Shown here: positions 37,645-49,959 of the stretch, piece after piece | How the letters are laid out: the number at the start of each line of letters is the position of its first letter | How positions within the stretch are numbered: the stretch's first letter is position 1 | Source: Eonycteris spelaea | Lineage: Eukaryota > Chordata > Mammalia > Chiroptera > Pteropodidae | Assembly: GCA_003508835.1 (NCBI GenBank) | Contig: PUFA01000105.1 | Span: 4,154,001-4,218,000 of the forward strand | Direction: 5' to 3' | DNA: 64,000 nt | Notes under the pieces: model-generated | Seen by the model: only the letters and a program-made list of their open reading frames with translations | The model's database searches: none | Told to the model about the DNA's origin: nothing | Made by a program: the position numbers and the translations under genes

Positions 37645-39035
37645 CAATGTTCTGATATTTTTCGCCATAATATGAAGAAAATAAAAAGAGGCCACATTTG
37701 GGCAGAAGTTTTAAATGCTAAATAATAATTAAAAGCTATAACTCTAACACAAATTAGATATGACTGAAATAATGCTATATTTTATCACAATATACCTGAA
37801 GTTATCTATGTATATGTATTTATATCATGTGTGTATATTCAGAATTACATATATTATTTTAAAACATATTTACTTCACTTATATTTCATTGCTAAAAAAA
37901 TAGAAATTCATCTACTGCAGTTAGTTTATGAGCCACTAAAATTAATCAGTCACACCCAATTTAAGATCTAAAGCAGTATTTCCCTAGTTTATCATCTCTA
38001 TAACTCACTTCTCTGAGAAGATTAATGATATGCAAACCAGAAATGGCAGAAATAACATTGAAAAGAAGATATTAAAACTCCAATCAGGAAAGGACAGGGT
38101 AAAAGAATATATAACTATTGTAATGAATACAAATTTCTCTTGTTTTATCACATTATATTACAGTTTTAACATCTTAAAAATAAACTAATATTTTATCTTT
38201 GAAGAATAAGAAGGTAAAAGCTATTCATTTCTACTGAGTTCTACATTCCTGTCGGCACTATAAGCTGTCATGAGTCTTAATACAGGTTCAACAATATGTC
38301 ACTCATTGTATCAATTCCATTTCATCAGATGAATAGTGGTTGCTTTTTATATTTTTGTATTTATGTTTTATTTTAGATTTATTGATATTTAAGAGACAGG
38401 TGTGAATATTTTTTCCCTCACACTAAGCTTGTTCATATTTAAGCGATATTATATTGAAAAGAATCTAAGGCTACATTGCTTGTCCACAGAACTATTTCTT
38501 TCTTATGAAGAAGAAATACATTAATCAAATATTAGAGATATGAGGGCAAGAGTATGAATGACTACACCAGATTGTTAGTTTTCATCCCATTTTTAAGCTT
38601 AGCTTTAAGGTTCATGGACGTGAACAAGATATGATACAGAAAAGTTAAAGGAAAGAAGAAGGATGAGCAGAAAGCCCTCTTGATTTTGCTCCCACCACAC
38701 CTAATTTATGATTTTATATATAGTTTGATTCATAAAATTTTGTATAAAATATTTCCGTTGCTTAATAAAATTTAAAATATTGGAATGGATGATCTTAATT
38801 ACTTAGTGATTTTGTGAATTATGGTTTAGCTAGTTCCAAAAATCAAATTTACCCCCAAAAGATTAAGACTAGCTACAACAAGATACAGACTTTTTTTAAA
38901 ATTGAGAACAATGCTAAAATCTTTGCATAAGCTAAATTAAACATTTTGGAAGCATAATTGCATTGATTTAGACATTTTTTACAAAAGTGTCAATCAAAGT
39001 AAAAGTTGAAATGCGTCTTATCTGTCTATAAGTCT
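37645..39035. other. FSTL5 intron, nothing identified
   Basis: AT-rich sequence with no repeat I can name and no coding signs. Confidence 0.5.
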
Positions 39036-39039
39036 AATA

Positions 39040-39140
39040 TCTTCAATTTGCTAATGAAAAACTTAGGTCCTAATTTTTATGTGCCCAAGTTGCTAAAATC
39101 AAATGGCGATAGATTTGGGAATAAAACTCCAGTTTTCTAA
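39040..39140 (+). mobile_element. MIR SINE fragment
   Basis: 'gctaatgaaaaacttaggtc', 'tgcccaagttgctaaaatca' and 'gggaataaaactccagtttt' follow the MIR 3' half. Confidence 0.55.
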
Positions 39141-39144
39141 CAAC

Positions 39145-40085
39145 ATATTAAGAATATCTTTTCTGATATGTTTGTTTAAAACATTCTAGCAAAGGCCTTA
39201 CATACATGTACAAATATTTCCTTCACTCGCCTGTTTCTACCAATTCTCCTGGGTTTAGAGATCCTTTTTAGAAACTTTTTCTTCAACACTGGATATTTCA
39301 AATAACTATGTGTTCTCAAAAAACAAAAGGAATACCTTTAATTCTCACTGCAAAATCACAGCCATTATTTAAGTTCTTCATTATAATAAAACGCATCCCC
39401 TTTAAACATAAATAGCATTGGGTTTCTTCCTATAGTTCCAACCTTATTTTCTGCCCAGAGTCCCTCTCTTTGGTAAACTGTTCCTCAAGATCTTACAATT
39501 TTTCCTTATGATTGATATAATAAAGTCTCATTGACTCCTGAGAAGTCTATATTCATTGTCCCTGAACACATTATTTCTGTGAAATGTTCTGCTGAAAATG
39601 GATTGTAACCACCAAGTCATTTAAAGCAAACTGCATATTATGCTCCTTTGGAAATCCACAATGCACAAGCGCATATTAAAGTCTGAGAAATATCCTAAAC
39701 TTTGCTTAACCTAGAATTTCCCAACTAAATAGACTAGAGAAAACTTTGAACACCTTCTGATCTGGGAAATACAATTTGGGAAACTCTGCTCCAATGGCTT
39801 TTAAAATCAATCCTGCTGTACACATCAACTGACTTTGACTTCCATTGAAACTAACAATCTTAAAGATCTGACATAATATCATTATATAGCTATAAGTAAT
39901 AACGTATTATAAATCAATTTGGTGCTTTTTAGTCAATCTCTACTTCTCTATTTTAAGGTATTTTTTTTTTTTTAGAAAAAGAATGTTGATGTTAGATTTT
40001 AAGAATTGCGATACAGGATTTAAGTTACTTGCTGATTTTTAAAACACCATTCCTCAAAGTTTGCTATCAGTAACTAACGTTAATA
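39145..40085. other. FSTL5 intron, nothing identified
   Basis: Mixed AT-rich sequence with a T14 run at 39961-39974. Confidence 0.5.
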
Positions 40086-40089
40086 CATC

Positions 40090-40660
40090 ATCAAAGACAA
40101 ATGTTGAGATGCATCAATTTTTCAATTTTTATTGGGGTAATTTAGATATGGTAAAGTACATGGATCATCATGGTACATTTAAATACATGTGTCCATATGT
40201 ATACAATCACAGCTTCACTACTCAGATTATTATATCCAAAAAGTGCCTTGCCACGTCTAAACAATACTATCTTTTGAAGGTAATCATTAATGTATATTTT
40301 TCACCATAAATTGGGTTTGCTCTAAACTTCATATAAATGAGATCCTACTGTAGGTCTTTACATATGATTTGCTTGCTAAACACTGTGTCTACAGTACTGT
40401 TGAAGGTAGCGGAAATATTGTTTTTATTATAATGTCCTATTACATGAATTCGCAATTGGTTATGCGTTCTCTTATTGATGGATATTTGAATTCTTTTCAT
40501 TTTGGACTATTAAGACATTTTCGTATACTCATTTTTGTTGGACATACACACTTACATCTCTTGGAGTGTAATCGTAAGATCATAAGATTGGTATATGTTT
40601 AGCTTTAATAGATAATTCCAAAGAGTTTTCCAAAGTGTTTGTGCCAGCATATTTGGTTTT
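40090..40660 (-). mobile_element. Old L1 LINE 3'-end fragment, antisense
   Basis: 'tttttattggggtaatttag', 'atatggtaaagtacatggat', 'tttcaccataaattgggttt', 'acttcatataaatgagatcc', 'attgatggatatttgaattc' and 'ttccaaagagttttccaaag' follow in order the reverse complement of an L1M 3' end over about 570 bp. ORFs at 40061-40309 and 40369-40602 lie inside it and are not genes. Confidence 0.8.
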
Positions 40661-40664
40661 GTAA

Positions 40665-41750
40665 AATATTCAGAATGGCTCTTAGAATTATTTTATTTCT
40701 AGATTTGTTTTGTCTACCGAGATGGAAAGAAATGAGATGTACGCAGCTGTTATTGCTGCTGTTGACAAATGTTGAGCAAAACAGTTATAGATTAAACAAA
40801 TGAATACCCATCTTTCAAGAGAAAAAATACTAAAATTAAGGCTCTAAAATTTCTTAATAAGTCCCTTTTTGAAAGTTTAATACAATGTGGATTTATATGC
40901 AATATCTGATTCAGAAAAAGGATCCTTCTTCAATTATAAATTTACTCTACTGATAAACAAATCATAAAAGTTTATAATTTAAGTTCTTCTCTAATATATT
41001 TTCTTCTTTTGACGTGTAAGGAAACAGTGATTATCTTATAGCTTTTTATACATAACATAAATGACAAAGCTCCTAATAAGTTATTTAAACCAAAATAGCT
41101 TCTCAAGTACGGTATTTCATTTTTATAGTCTTTAAAATAAAGTACTTGAAGAAGCTTCCTTCTCTCCTCAGTCCCTGCTAGGACTGAATTAAACATTTTA
41201 TTTTTGTAATGTTTGCTGATAATTAGGAAAAGATTTTGCTATAGAAAACTTAATTTCTCTGAAAGAGAGCTTTCCTCTGGAAAGTATAACACTTTGTATC
41301 AGAGAATTTTGGGATTTCTCAACTGACATCTGACTCCTTATTTGTAGTCTTCAGGGTGGTCCAGATTTTTCAGAAACGCAAAATCAGCTAAGAATCTAAG
41401 AAGAGTAAAACAATGACAAAATCAACAAAGCAAAACAAACAGAAAAGCACTGCCCTGCTTCAGTGGTTTTGATTTGTGTTCATTGGAAAACCAGTCTTGT
41501 TTGGTCATGTTTTCCCACCTGGACTTCGAGTACAATACGATGCTAAGTGATTAACCAATCACTTTATAACTATCTCATTTTTCTCATAATCTTATATCTA
41601 TTAATTCTAGAGACTTGCTCAACTTGGCAGTTTATTGAAATTACCTGAGCGTATCAGGTACAAGCCCTTATGGCGCTGAAACACACAGGCTCAGCTATCT
41701 TTTGAATTATGTGCCAACTGCTGGAATTACCAAGTTTCTAAATGAAGCTC
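40665..41750. other. FSTL5 intron, nothing identified
   Basis: AT-rich sequence without a recognised repeat. The 74-codon ORF at 40972-41196 (-) has no motif. Confidence 0.5.
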
Positions 41751-41753
41751 ATG

Positions 41754-41788
41754 TCGTTTTTTTGTTTGTTTGTTTGTTTTGTTTTTTT
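41754..41788. repeat. (GTTT)n microsatellite
   Basis: T run followed by four or five GTTT units and T7. Confidence 0.9.
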
Positions 41789-41819
41789 AACTTATCAAAC
41801 TGTAGAAAATGACTGTCTT

Positions 41820-42180
41820 CATCGGCTTTGGCTGCTGTAACAAAAATACCATAGATGGGGTGGCTTAGGTGACAGATAGGTATTTGTCACAATTCTGAAG
41901 GCTGGGAAGTCAACAGCATGCCAGTAGGTGTGCTGTCTGGTGAAAGCTCTCTGACTGGTTCGCAGATGGCAGCCTTCTTGCCGTGTCAAGAGAGGTCCAA
42001 GAGAGGGCTAGAGGAAGCAGACTGTGTCGTGTGTCCTCTTACAGGAGCACCAATCCCATTGATGAGGGCTCCATCCTCGGCACTTAGCTACCTCTCAAAG
42101 GCTGCACCTCCAAGCGCCATTGCGTTTGGGATTAGGCATCAACAGATGAATATTGGGAAACATAAACATTCAGTCCACAG
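41820..42180 (-). mobile_element. MaLR solo LTR (MLT1/MST type), antisense
   Basis: 'ggctgctgtaacaaaaatac', 'catagatggggtggcttagg', 'aattctgaaggctgggaagt', 'tgtgtcctcttacaggagca' and 'cattgatgagggctccatcc' follow the reverse complement of a MaLR LTR. The 106-codon ORF at 41918-42238 lies in this LTR and is not a gene. No internal region is attached. Confidence 0.8.
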
Positions 42181-42485
42181 CAATGATCTCAGATTGACCC
42201 ATTTCCACATTGGGTTATTACTGGCATCAGAAATGTAAGCCAGGTGGAATGATTGCTGGTAACAAAATGACCATCTGCTGGGGATTTTCTCTCTTACTGG
42301 TTATAAATCATAACAGATACTACTGACTTTCAACAGAAAGCGTATATTTAGTGTCTTCATGATAAAACGCTACATAAATGTGCAAAAAAAAAAGATTTTG
42401 TATTTCTGTTAAACTTATTTTGTTTTAATGATTTAAGAATATGCCAAGAAGAATTGCAGGTATAAACTGACTCTAAGGGTCTCTA

Positions 42486-42660
42486 AAGCAGTGGTAATAC
42501 ATTTTGACTGCATGTTAGAATCTAGAAGCAAATATATTTCTGGTCCATTCCCTTAGAAAATTAAAACAGAACTGCTGGGATTGAGCTCTGAACATTACAT
42601 ATATATATATATATAAGTTCGGGGATCGTTCTAAATGTGCAGTTAGGGTAAATAACCACT
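42486..42660 (+). mobile_element. MER5-type hAT element interrupted by a (TA)n run
   Basis: 'gcagtggtaatacattttga', 'ctgcatgttagaatctagaa' and the distal 'gttctaaatgtgcagttagg' match the two ends of a MER5A-like non-autonomous hAT element. A (AT)n run at 42598-42615 lies inside. Confidence 0.65.
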
Positions 42661-42712
42661 ATACTAATTCTTAGAATTCTGTCTCAAAGAGTTAAATATT
42701 AAATAGCCATAA

Positions 42713-42760
42713 GAATATTTATTTCAAAGAATATTTGTTTCAAGGAATATTTGTTTCAAA
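42713..42760. repeat. 16-bp tandem repeat, three units
   Basis: gaatatttatttcaaa (42713-42728), gaatatttgtttcaag (42729-42744) and gaatatttgtttcaaa (42745-42760), exactly head to tail with two substitutions among the copies. Confidence 0.95.
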
Positions 42761-42892
42761 AACAATATTAAATATTTTCAATTTAGAAATTATTAACAAG
42801 TCATATAATAAGACTATATAAAGAAGGAATATAGAATTCTAGAATATATACAGATTTTTCAATATTTCTAAATTTTAAAAATATCTATGCCT

Positions 42893-42980
42893 CATATACA
42901 TATATCTGTATGAAATATACATATATGTATAAAATATACATGTATATGTACAAAATATACATATATGCATAACATATATA
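42893..42980. repeat. AT-rich 19-21 bp tandem array
   Basis: Units beginning aaatatacat start at 42913, 42932 and 42953, with partial units on both sides. Each is nearly self-complementary (atatacatatatgtata). Confidence 0.85.
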
Positions 42981-43187
42981 TAACTTAAATGTGACTAACA
43001 AAGAAAAATGTTTTCATATAAAAGGAAACCCACTTTGGTGAAAACTTTATGCTGGTTGTAAATTTTTTTTTACTGCTATAGTTGTTGGAAGATCAAAAGT
43101 AATAATAATGCAACAACATTAAGCAGATAGAATGTAAATGTGTGACGTATGAAGTGGTGTTGACTATAATATATATATGTATGTGAA

Positions 43188-43235
43188 TGTGTGTGTGTGT
43201 GTGTGTGTGTGTATACACACACACACACACACACA
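43188..43235. repeat. (TG)n-TA-(CA)n perfect palindrome
   Basis: A TG run reaching 43212 is followed by an AC run to 43235, with the centre at gtatac (43211-43216). 43192-43235 is a perfect 44-bp inverted repeat with 22-bp arms and no loop. Confidence 0.95.
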
Positions 43236-43239
43236 TAAT

Positions 43240-43695
43240 ATTAGCAGTGGAAAATTACACCTGTATCTGTTCAGCCATAAGCAAGTTCTGGAAGAACGAA
43301 CCCCAAACAAATAATAAAAACAATTTTCAGAGGGAATGTTTGAATCATCTTTTTAATTGCCAGGTTGTCTGGGGAAAGATGATTACAAACTTTTAATGAC
43401 ATCTTATGTAGAAAGAAGTCCCAGAAGGAGCCAACACCTGTGTTCAGGCCAGGTAGGGTCTGTTTATAGTTAAGAAAATATATTTGGTTTAAGCCACAAC
43501 TGATAGAAGTTGAAGATTATAAAGCGAGATTTGTATTTAAGACTTAGCTATTCGAAATCTCGATTATCAATATACTTTTATTTAGATATGTATTAGTGCA
43601 GAGATTTCAACAGTATATAGTACTTACACATTCAAAGTGATAGATGCTGTATCAAGCAAAAATCTTGAGGTAAATTCTGGGTAGAGTGGAAGTGC
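43240..43695. other. FSTL5 intron, nothing identified
   Basis: Mixed AT-rich sequence with no repeat named. Confidence 0.5.
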
Positions 43696-43699
43696 ATAG

Positions 43700-44035
43700 G
43701 ATAGTCATTCAGTCTGGTCTCAGGGAATGGGGTAAGTGAAGAAAAAACTTAGCTGAATCTTGAAATAAAAAATGTTGCTGTTACTTAGTAAAACAAAGGG
43801 GCAAAAGTGTTCTAAGTAGGAGGAAAGACATACTCAAAGACTCAGAGACTGAGTTTAATATTTTCAAGGATTAAATGTTTTCAACGTGTAGGAAAATAAG
43901 AGGCAGTTACTCAGCTTAAAGAGATGAGAAGCGAAGAGGTAAAGGAGGTACCATAAAAGATAGTAAAACTTTTGGGTATTATTCTAGGAATTACAAGGAG
44001 CCAACGAAAAGATTCAAAAGGAAGAAATAATACAA
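43700..44035 (-). mobile_element. L2-like LINE fragment, antisense
   Basis: 'gcaaaagtgttctaagtagg', 'actcaaagactcagagactg', 'gcttaaagagatgagaagcg', 'ttgggtattattctaggaat' and 'ggagccaacgaaaagattca' follow an old repeat commonly annotated as antisense L2. Confidence 0.5.
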
Positions 44036-44254
44036 GTTTTAATTTTATACCTTATATGTTAATAAATATTTTGGTAAATTTTAATGAAACATTATTTTGT
44101 AAAGAAGCAAACTGTTACCATTCTTCAGTTAATCATACTTTAGAAAGGCTAGCTATTCTGCACAATAATCTGAAGTACAAATTGCACTGTAATTTAGGTA
44201 GAAGCTAAGCCTTCTTGAAAATTAACAATAATACTACAAACCCACTCACTTAAG

Positions 44255-44407
44255 GCAGTGGTTCAGAAACTGTGGTCCTAAGATCAACCCTATCAGCATC
44301 CCATGGAAACGTGTTAGAAATGTGAATTCCCAGATCCCACTCAGATCTACTAAATCAACCTTCTTGATAATTCTGATTCAGGATAAAATTTGAGAATGAC
44401 TGCCTTA
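44255..44407 (+). mobile_element. MER5-type hAT DNA transposon
   Basis: Starts 'gcagtggttcagaaactgtg' and ends 'aaaatttgagaatgactgcc', so both terminal regions of the element are present. 'tgttagaaatgtgaattccc' and 'ctactaaatcaaccttcttg' match the interior. About 150 bp. Confidence 0.75.
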
Positions 44408-44409
44408 AG

Positions 44410-47400
44410 GGAAAAGCATGAGTTAAAATGTTCAGTTTTCTTTATTTGAAGATTTAAACATAAAAATAGATTCCTTTTTACCCCCCCAAATTAAATAAAA
44501 ATTTCTAATAATAGTATCTACAAATTTTAATTATCAGTGTTCCTTCTTTTAACAGAAGGTAGTTGGCTTACAATATATTATGTCTTTGGGCATGTTAAAA
44601 ATGATCTAGTTTGCCAGACGATTGTGTTTTTTTGATGGAATACTTTCAAATATGACAGTTGAAGTCATTCGCTTTATAGTAAGTTACTTTGAGTAACTTG
44701 CAAGCACCTATAAGTAGATAAAACTCTTCATTGAAGATTTGAATACACACTATTTTTGTACTAAAATGTATGTCCTTATAGCTTTCAATTACTGGTGCTA
44801 ATTCAGGCAGCACTGTGGAATATTCATAAAATCATTAGTATTCTTTCCTCAGAAAAGCCTTTGAAATAGTTGAAGATGACTGTCATTCCCTAAAAATGCT
44901 CCATTCCTCAAGCCAAAAATCTCCAGTTCTGTTAGCCATTATTCATATGACTTGACATCAAGTCCCTGTGCCTTCTTAATGACTCTGTTAATGCAGCCCA
45001 TTGTGTTCCTTCTCTGTGAAGGGTGATGCCTGGAACACACTCTGTTCTCACGGGTGATCTCCCCACAACTAAGCTCAAACTTCCTTCTGGATATGACATT
45101 TGTATCAAAGTACTTAAGTTATCAATGACAAATTAGTTGTTTCCTTTCCCTTTATTTCCATCTTATTAAAGATGATTCACATTGGGACTTCAGAATCTGT
45201 AAACTAAAATCTTTAAAAAATGTTTTTGTTTTTTAGTTTCTTTTTTTTTTTTTTTTGAAGAGGGGAAGAGTGATTTTTTTTTTCTACCATGTTGTTAAGT
45301 CAGGCAATTTTATTGTGAATTCAGTGGACTGTGTGTATTGAGAGTTAAACCAGTATCTTCCCTTTACTTTTTTATTAAAGATCAAAAATCCCTGTTTTAT
45401 TCTTTTTTTTCCCACCGCAATTCATGTTATCCTCAAATCTATATGTCATCTTGTATATATTTATCTAAGACAATGCCCACAATTTAGAAAATGTTGATAT
45501 AATTGTAGATATTGCAAGTGTGAATGATTATGAATGAAGTAGAGGCAAGGACACTTCGTTGTTCTAGAATCAACCATGCCGTTCAGCATTCCATAATGAC
45601 ATTATAAAACCAAAGTGTGCAATACTTTCCTGAAGCGGAGATCTACTCTCTCTCTCCTTGTGATCACTTTGAAAAGGGGAAATAAAAAATTATTATATGT
45701 TGATTTCCACTTAATCAATCCATTCTACTTTCTATAGCCTCAGCCCCTGTGTGTATCAGGCCTGTCATTCAGGGCTTTTGAAAATTCGTTTGGAAATAAT
45801 TTAAAGTCTTCCTTCTCTGATTGATAAATATGGGCTTTTATTTATTTTTTTTTTTAGAGGAGGGGGAGTGGGGGGATGAAATTCATTTAAACCATGAAAT
45901 CTGAACTATATCGAAACAGGGATATTCAGCCTTTATAATCCCTTTAGTCTTCCTGGGCTTTTACCTGTTACCAATATTTTTCTAAGGTTTTATTGTCTTT
46001 GTGGAAACCAAACAAAGCAAAAGCAAACTAAAGATTTTTTTTTTTCTTCATGGCAGTCATCAAGATAACAGACTTGTTATTTGCTTTTTCCCCCAAATGC
46101 AAGTAAAAGTATAATCCAATAAATAGCCAAAGAGATTTATGTTCAGCTAACTTTCATTAATTGGAATAATCTTACATAAGCCACTCTAAGAAATTATCAT
46201 GGCAGTGTTTCAGTTAGGCAGAATTTGAATTACTTTTTTTTTTTTCATTCGGAGATAAGGTAGTCACCATGGTGAAAAGCATGGAGATCTGCAGAGTTCT
46301 GAAATTTCTGATTTCCTCAGATTTGGTCATCAGTAAAGTCCTCATAGATACAAATAAAAAATTTTCTATCAGAAGTGAATTATCACTTTAAAACATTCAA
46401 AAAATAGTCTTCTTGGTAATTCACAAGATATATGGTATTATTTATATACTCGAATTTAACCAAATATTTAGAGACTTTATTTCATTTAACCATAGAACAT
46501 TGCTAAAATACTCACTTCATCTTTTAAAATCTAAAATTATGTTATTATTTTCCTAAAGGGAAGTGTTTGTTGAATGCAGAGGAATAAAGTTTTGAGCTCT
46601 TTGAAAAAAGATAAAAATCTATGACTCTCAGATCAATAAACATTTTGAAAGACATAGGAAAACCAGAAGAGGAAAATAACCACCCCCCAGGCAAAATACA
46701 TTTGGATTAAACCCCAAAGATTGCCATAAATTCAGCATTTAAAAAAAAGTCATAAAAAGAGATTTACATTTCAGAGAGTATCAATTTTCAAAAGCATCCC
46801 ATAGAGATATAATGCTTTAAAAAAATAATAGCATGCTACATATTTATTATGGTAGAACTGAAAGTTTTATAAATACCTTATATATTGTTAATGTTACCAG
46901 TGGAATACTAGGTCAGGACATAAATGAATAAACAAATTCCACGATCAAAATTGAAGTTACAGAAAGAACAGCATAAATAAGTGGGGGAGGGGTGGTTCTC
47001 AGAGGAAATGGGAAAAGGAGGGAGAGAGGTGGAGATAATGTAAAAAAAAAAAAAAAAAAATTCTGAGGGTTTTTTGCCCTTCATCTATGTTACAAAATTT
47101 TGGATTTAGTCTGGTGCCTTGAGAAATTAGATACGTAAAGCATGTATTTTGGTAATGATTGAGTAAAGAACACGTTAAATGTATTAAACTTTAAGGGAGA
47201 GAGGGAAAAGAATATGAAATATTATATCTAGCATCTACATTGACAGTGCCCTGAGGCTAATGGCTCATTCAGATTCAGAGACCACCTGCTTAACATGCTG
47301 TCATTTTTTGCAAAACAGTGATTACATTTACTTTTTTTTTGTTTTTACCTTGCTTCAAGAGTCCCTACTTAATGTAACTATGACAGTTTGTGATGTAAAT

Positions 47401-47705
47401 TAAATTCTGAAATTTTGTAGAACAAAATCACATAGCATGAGTTGAATAGTTCAAAGGTATGAACTTCAAGGCTGTGTATTTTAGTATTCAGGAGACCGAA
47501 TCCTTGGAGGGAGAATGAAACATCATCCAAGTGACAGAACTATTCATTGGCAAGGCCACCATGACAGGGCAGGAGTTGTGGGTGCCACATCCCATACCAC
47601 ACAAATACTATCACCTTTCTTTTCCTCATCCTCCCCTGATAATTTGTCCAGTTAATGCATCTCATGCTTTAGTGCCTGGCCAATGATCATATACAGCAGA
47701 TACAC
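44410..47705. other. FSTL5 intron, no gene seen
   Basis: Contains many T runs (45241-45256, 45842-45856, 46034-46045, 46233-46246) and an A19 tract at 47042-47060. None has a clear retroelement body beside it. A patch at 47490-47640 is GC-richer and unassigned. Confidence 0.45.
47042..47060. repeat. A19 homopolymer
   Basis: Nineteen consecutive A after a GGGAGGGG/GGAG-rich purine stretch (46980-47040). It could be the tail of an unrecognised retrocopy, but the upstream DNA shows no family features. Confidence 0.9.
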
Positions 47706-47710
47706 TTAAG

Positions 47711-47835
47711 AGATACAGAGATATAGAGATAGAGAGAGATAGAGATAGAGAGAGATAGGGATAGAGATAGAGATATACAGATAGATAGAGATACAGTTTT
47801 GAAGATACAGTTAGCCATAGATATAGATGGAGATA
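47711..47835. repeat. (GATA)n/(GAGA)n compound microsatellite
   Basis: About 120 bp of mixed agat, agag and atag units, degrading into gatacagt and tagatggag at the 3' side. Confidence 0.92.
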
Positions 47836-47839
47836 TATG

Positions 47840-48175
47840 AAAGATTATACTGGCTAATATAATTGGAAGAAACTAAAATGAATGTATTTGATTTTTGTTC
47901 AAAATTGTTAAAAACAGGATTTTTCAAATTTCCTAATATTAAAGCTAAAATTAACCTTGTTATTAGTATTAATTTTATTTCCTTTAATAATATTAAGAAT
48001 TTTTTTATCTATTGGATACATGGTGCCACACGTTTTGTAAACTTGATTTCTAAGAGGTTTACATATTTGTTATTTTAAAGCAGTTTGTTTCGATAACATT
48101 TTAAATTTAGAAATTTTAGTGCTCTATTTTATTTTATTATCAGTTTGAAGTATAGAGTAATTGGATAAACATTTA
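47840..48175. other. FSTL5 intron, nothing identified
   Basis: AT-rich. The 71-codon ORF at 47863-48078 has no recognisable motif. Confidence 0.5.
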
Positions 48176-48179
48176 TATA

Positions 48180-48720
48180 GTTTATGAAACAATCCCCCTG
48201 ATTTCTCTATCTTCCCTCTGGCTCTACACACAGCCATCACATTGCTGCTGTCTGCTGACTGCATTCCCATCCCAGGACCATTTATCAGCTACTAATCTGC
48301 TTCTTTCACTCTTCACCACTTTCTTCTGAGCCCCCACTCCACGCTCCTCTCTGTTTGTGAATCTGTTCTCAATGAGTGTGTACTTCTTGTTCCTTAGATT
48401 CCGCATGTAAGTGAAATCACGTGGTATTTATCTTTCTCTGTCGGACTTATTTCACTCAGCATAATAACCTCTAGGCCGATCCATGTCATTGCGAATGGTA
48501 GGATTTCATTTTATTTTTTTTTATGGCTGAGTAACATCCCTTTGTATATATGAACCATAACTTCTTCATCCAATCATCTGTTGATGGGCATTTAGGTTAC
48601 TCTCATATCTTGGCTATTGGAAATACTGCTGTCATGAACACAGGGGTGCGTACATCTTTACAAGTTATTGTTTTGGTTTTCTTTGTATAAATGCCCAGAA
48701 GTGCAATGACTGGGTCAAAA
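48180..48720 (-). mobile_element. L1 LINE 3' region, antisense
   Basis: 'tccgcatgtaagtgaaatca', 'cgtggtatttatctttctct', 'gacttatttcactcagcata', 'ttatggctgagtaacatccc', 'ctgttgatgggcatttaggt' and 'cccagaagtgcaatgactgg' follow the reverse complement of an L1 3' end over about 540 bp. This is the best-preserved L1 in the window. Confidence 0.88.
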
Positions 48721-48724
48721 TATA

Positions 48725-49955
48725 TTAAAATATTACTTGAAAGTGTATGAAGTTTATCTAGATAATTGTAATTAATTTTGTAATTAATTTTTGTCATGGA
48801 TTCTCCTATTGGTTCATCTATATTTTCAGTCGACACTCTTGTCGACTAAAATGAAATCTCTTCCCTAAAGTTGTGATGTTTTGAATTAGCTCATTAATTA
48901 CTTTCAGTAAAGCTCTGCTATCTTACACAAGCTAATTGAATGAAAGCACGTGTCTATCTGACACAAAACTTTGTTCACTTAAAGGGAGGCAATATTTTAT
49001 ATCCTAAAGCGAAATTATCTCCGTTTTTATTGTGCTTTGATGAAGTGACGTATATAACATTCATGCCTGAGAGGATTAGAATGTGTCATGTGGTCGTGAC
49101 TGCTCATTGGATTTTATGATTTCAACATTTTAAAGACTTTCATTACACTTGCTTAGCCATTAAAATCAAGATAGTCATCAAGTAAATGTTAGTAGCCATA
49201 TGTTCTCTGTATGTTTTCAATAGAACTATATTAATTCAATATTGCAAAAGATCATGTCCACACATTCTGTTCAAAGTGTAAAAAAGGATAAAATGGCATA
49301 TTCTCTCTGACGCGAATATCCTTATAACAAGCTTTTTTTCCAGACAAATGTCTCACAAAACACTTGCCTTTGAGTAAGCACTAAAAACTGTCAGCAGCTT
49401 TTACTGATATCACTCATTTAGCAGGCTTATAAAAATCTCACTGTAGGGTGTCTTCAGAATTATCATTATATCTGTATTCGATATTGATTTACTTTGCAGT
49501 ATGTACTGAAGCATTGCTTCAGTGGTTAGTTTCTGAGTGTGTTTGGATGTCGTATGAAGTTGAACAAGTGAAAGTACATTTCACTTTGCCTCAAAAAAAA
49601 AGGAGAAAAGAAAAGAAAAAAAAATGTATTATGTATCCTGGGCTTGAGTAGGTATGATTTAAATTTAATAAAATATGTGGATTTGTGTGTTTAATATGCT
49701 GTGAACCCTGAGCTCTCACAGTTAATGTGTTGATGTCCCGGGTTTGCAAATTCAAAAGATTCTGGGAACTAAATAAGTGATGTAAATGAATGATTGGACG
49801 TGATGAGTAATATAAGAAACTAGATTGCTTAGAGGAAAAAGAGAGCGTTAAACACCTTCTTTCTTATTGAATTTGAAAATATAAAAAACTTAATTGTTTC
49901 TCCTGAAATTTGGACAAAGAATAAATCAAATAAAATGAAAAATAAGCAATTTATA
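48725..49955. other. FSTL5 intron, nothing identified
   Basis: Unique-looking AT-rich sequence. Holds the AGTCGAC...GTCGACT inverted repeat at 48828-48847. Confidence 0.5.
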
Positions 49956-49959
49956 AAGT

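Noticed and set aside
40061..40602. Two + strand ORFs of 82 and 77 codons
   Set aside because: Both are inside the antisense L1 3' fragment.
41918..42238. 106-codon + strand ORF
   Set aside because: Lies within and just beyond a MaLR LTR read antisense; no coding signature.
47042..47060. A19 tract as the tail of a retrocopied gene
   Set aside because: No coding homology, target-site duplication or SINE/LINE body upstream that I can recognise.
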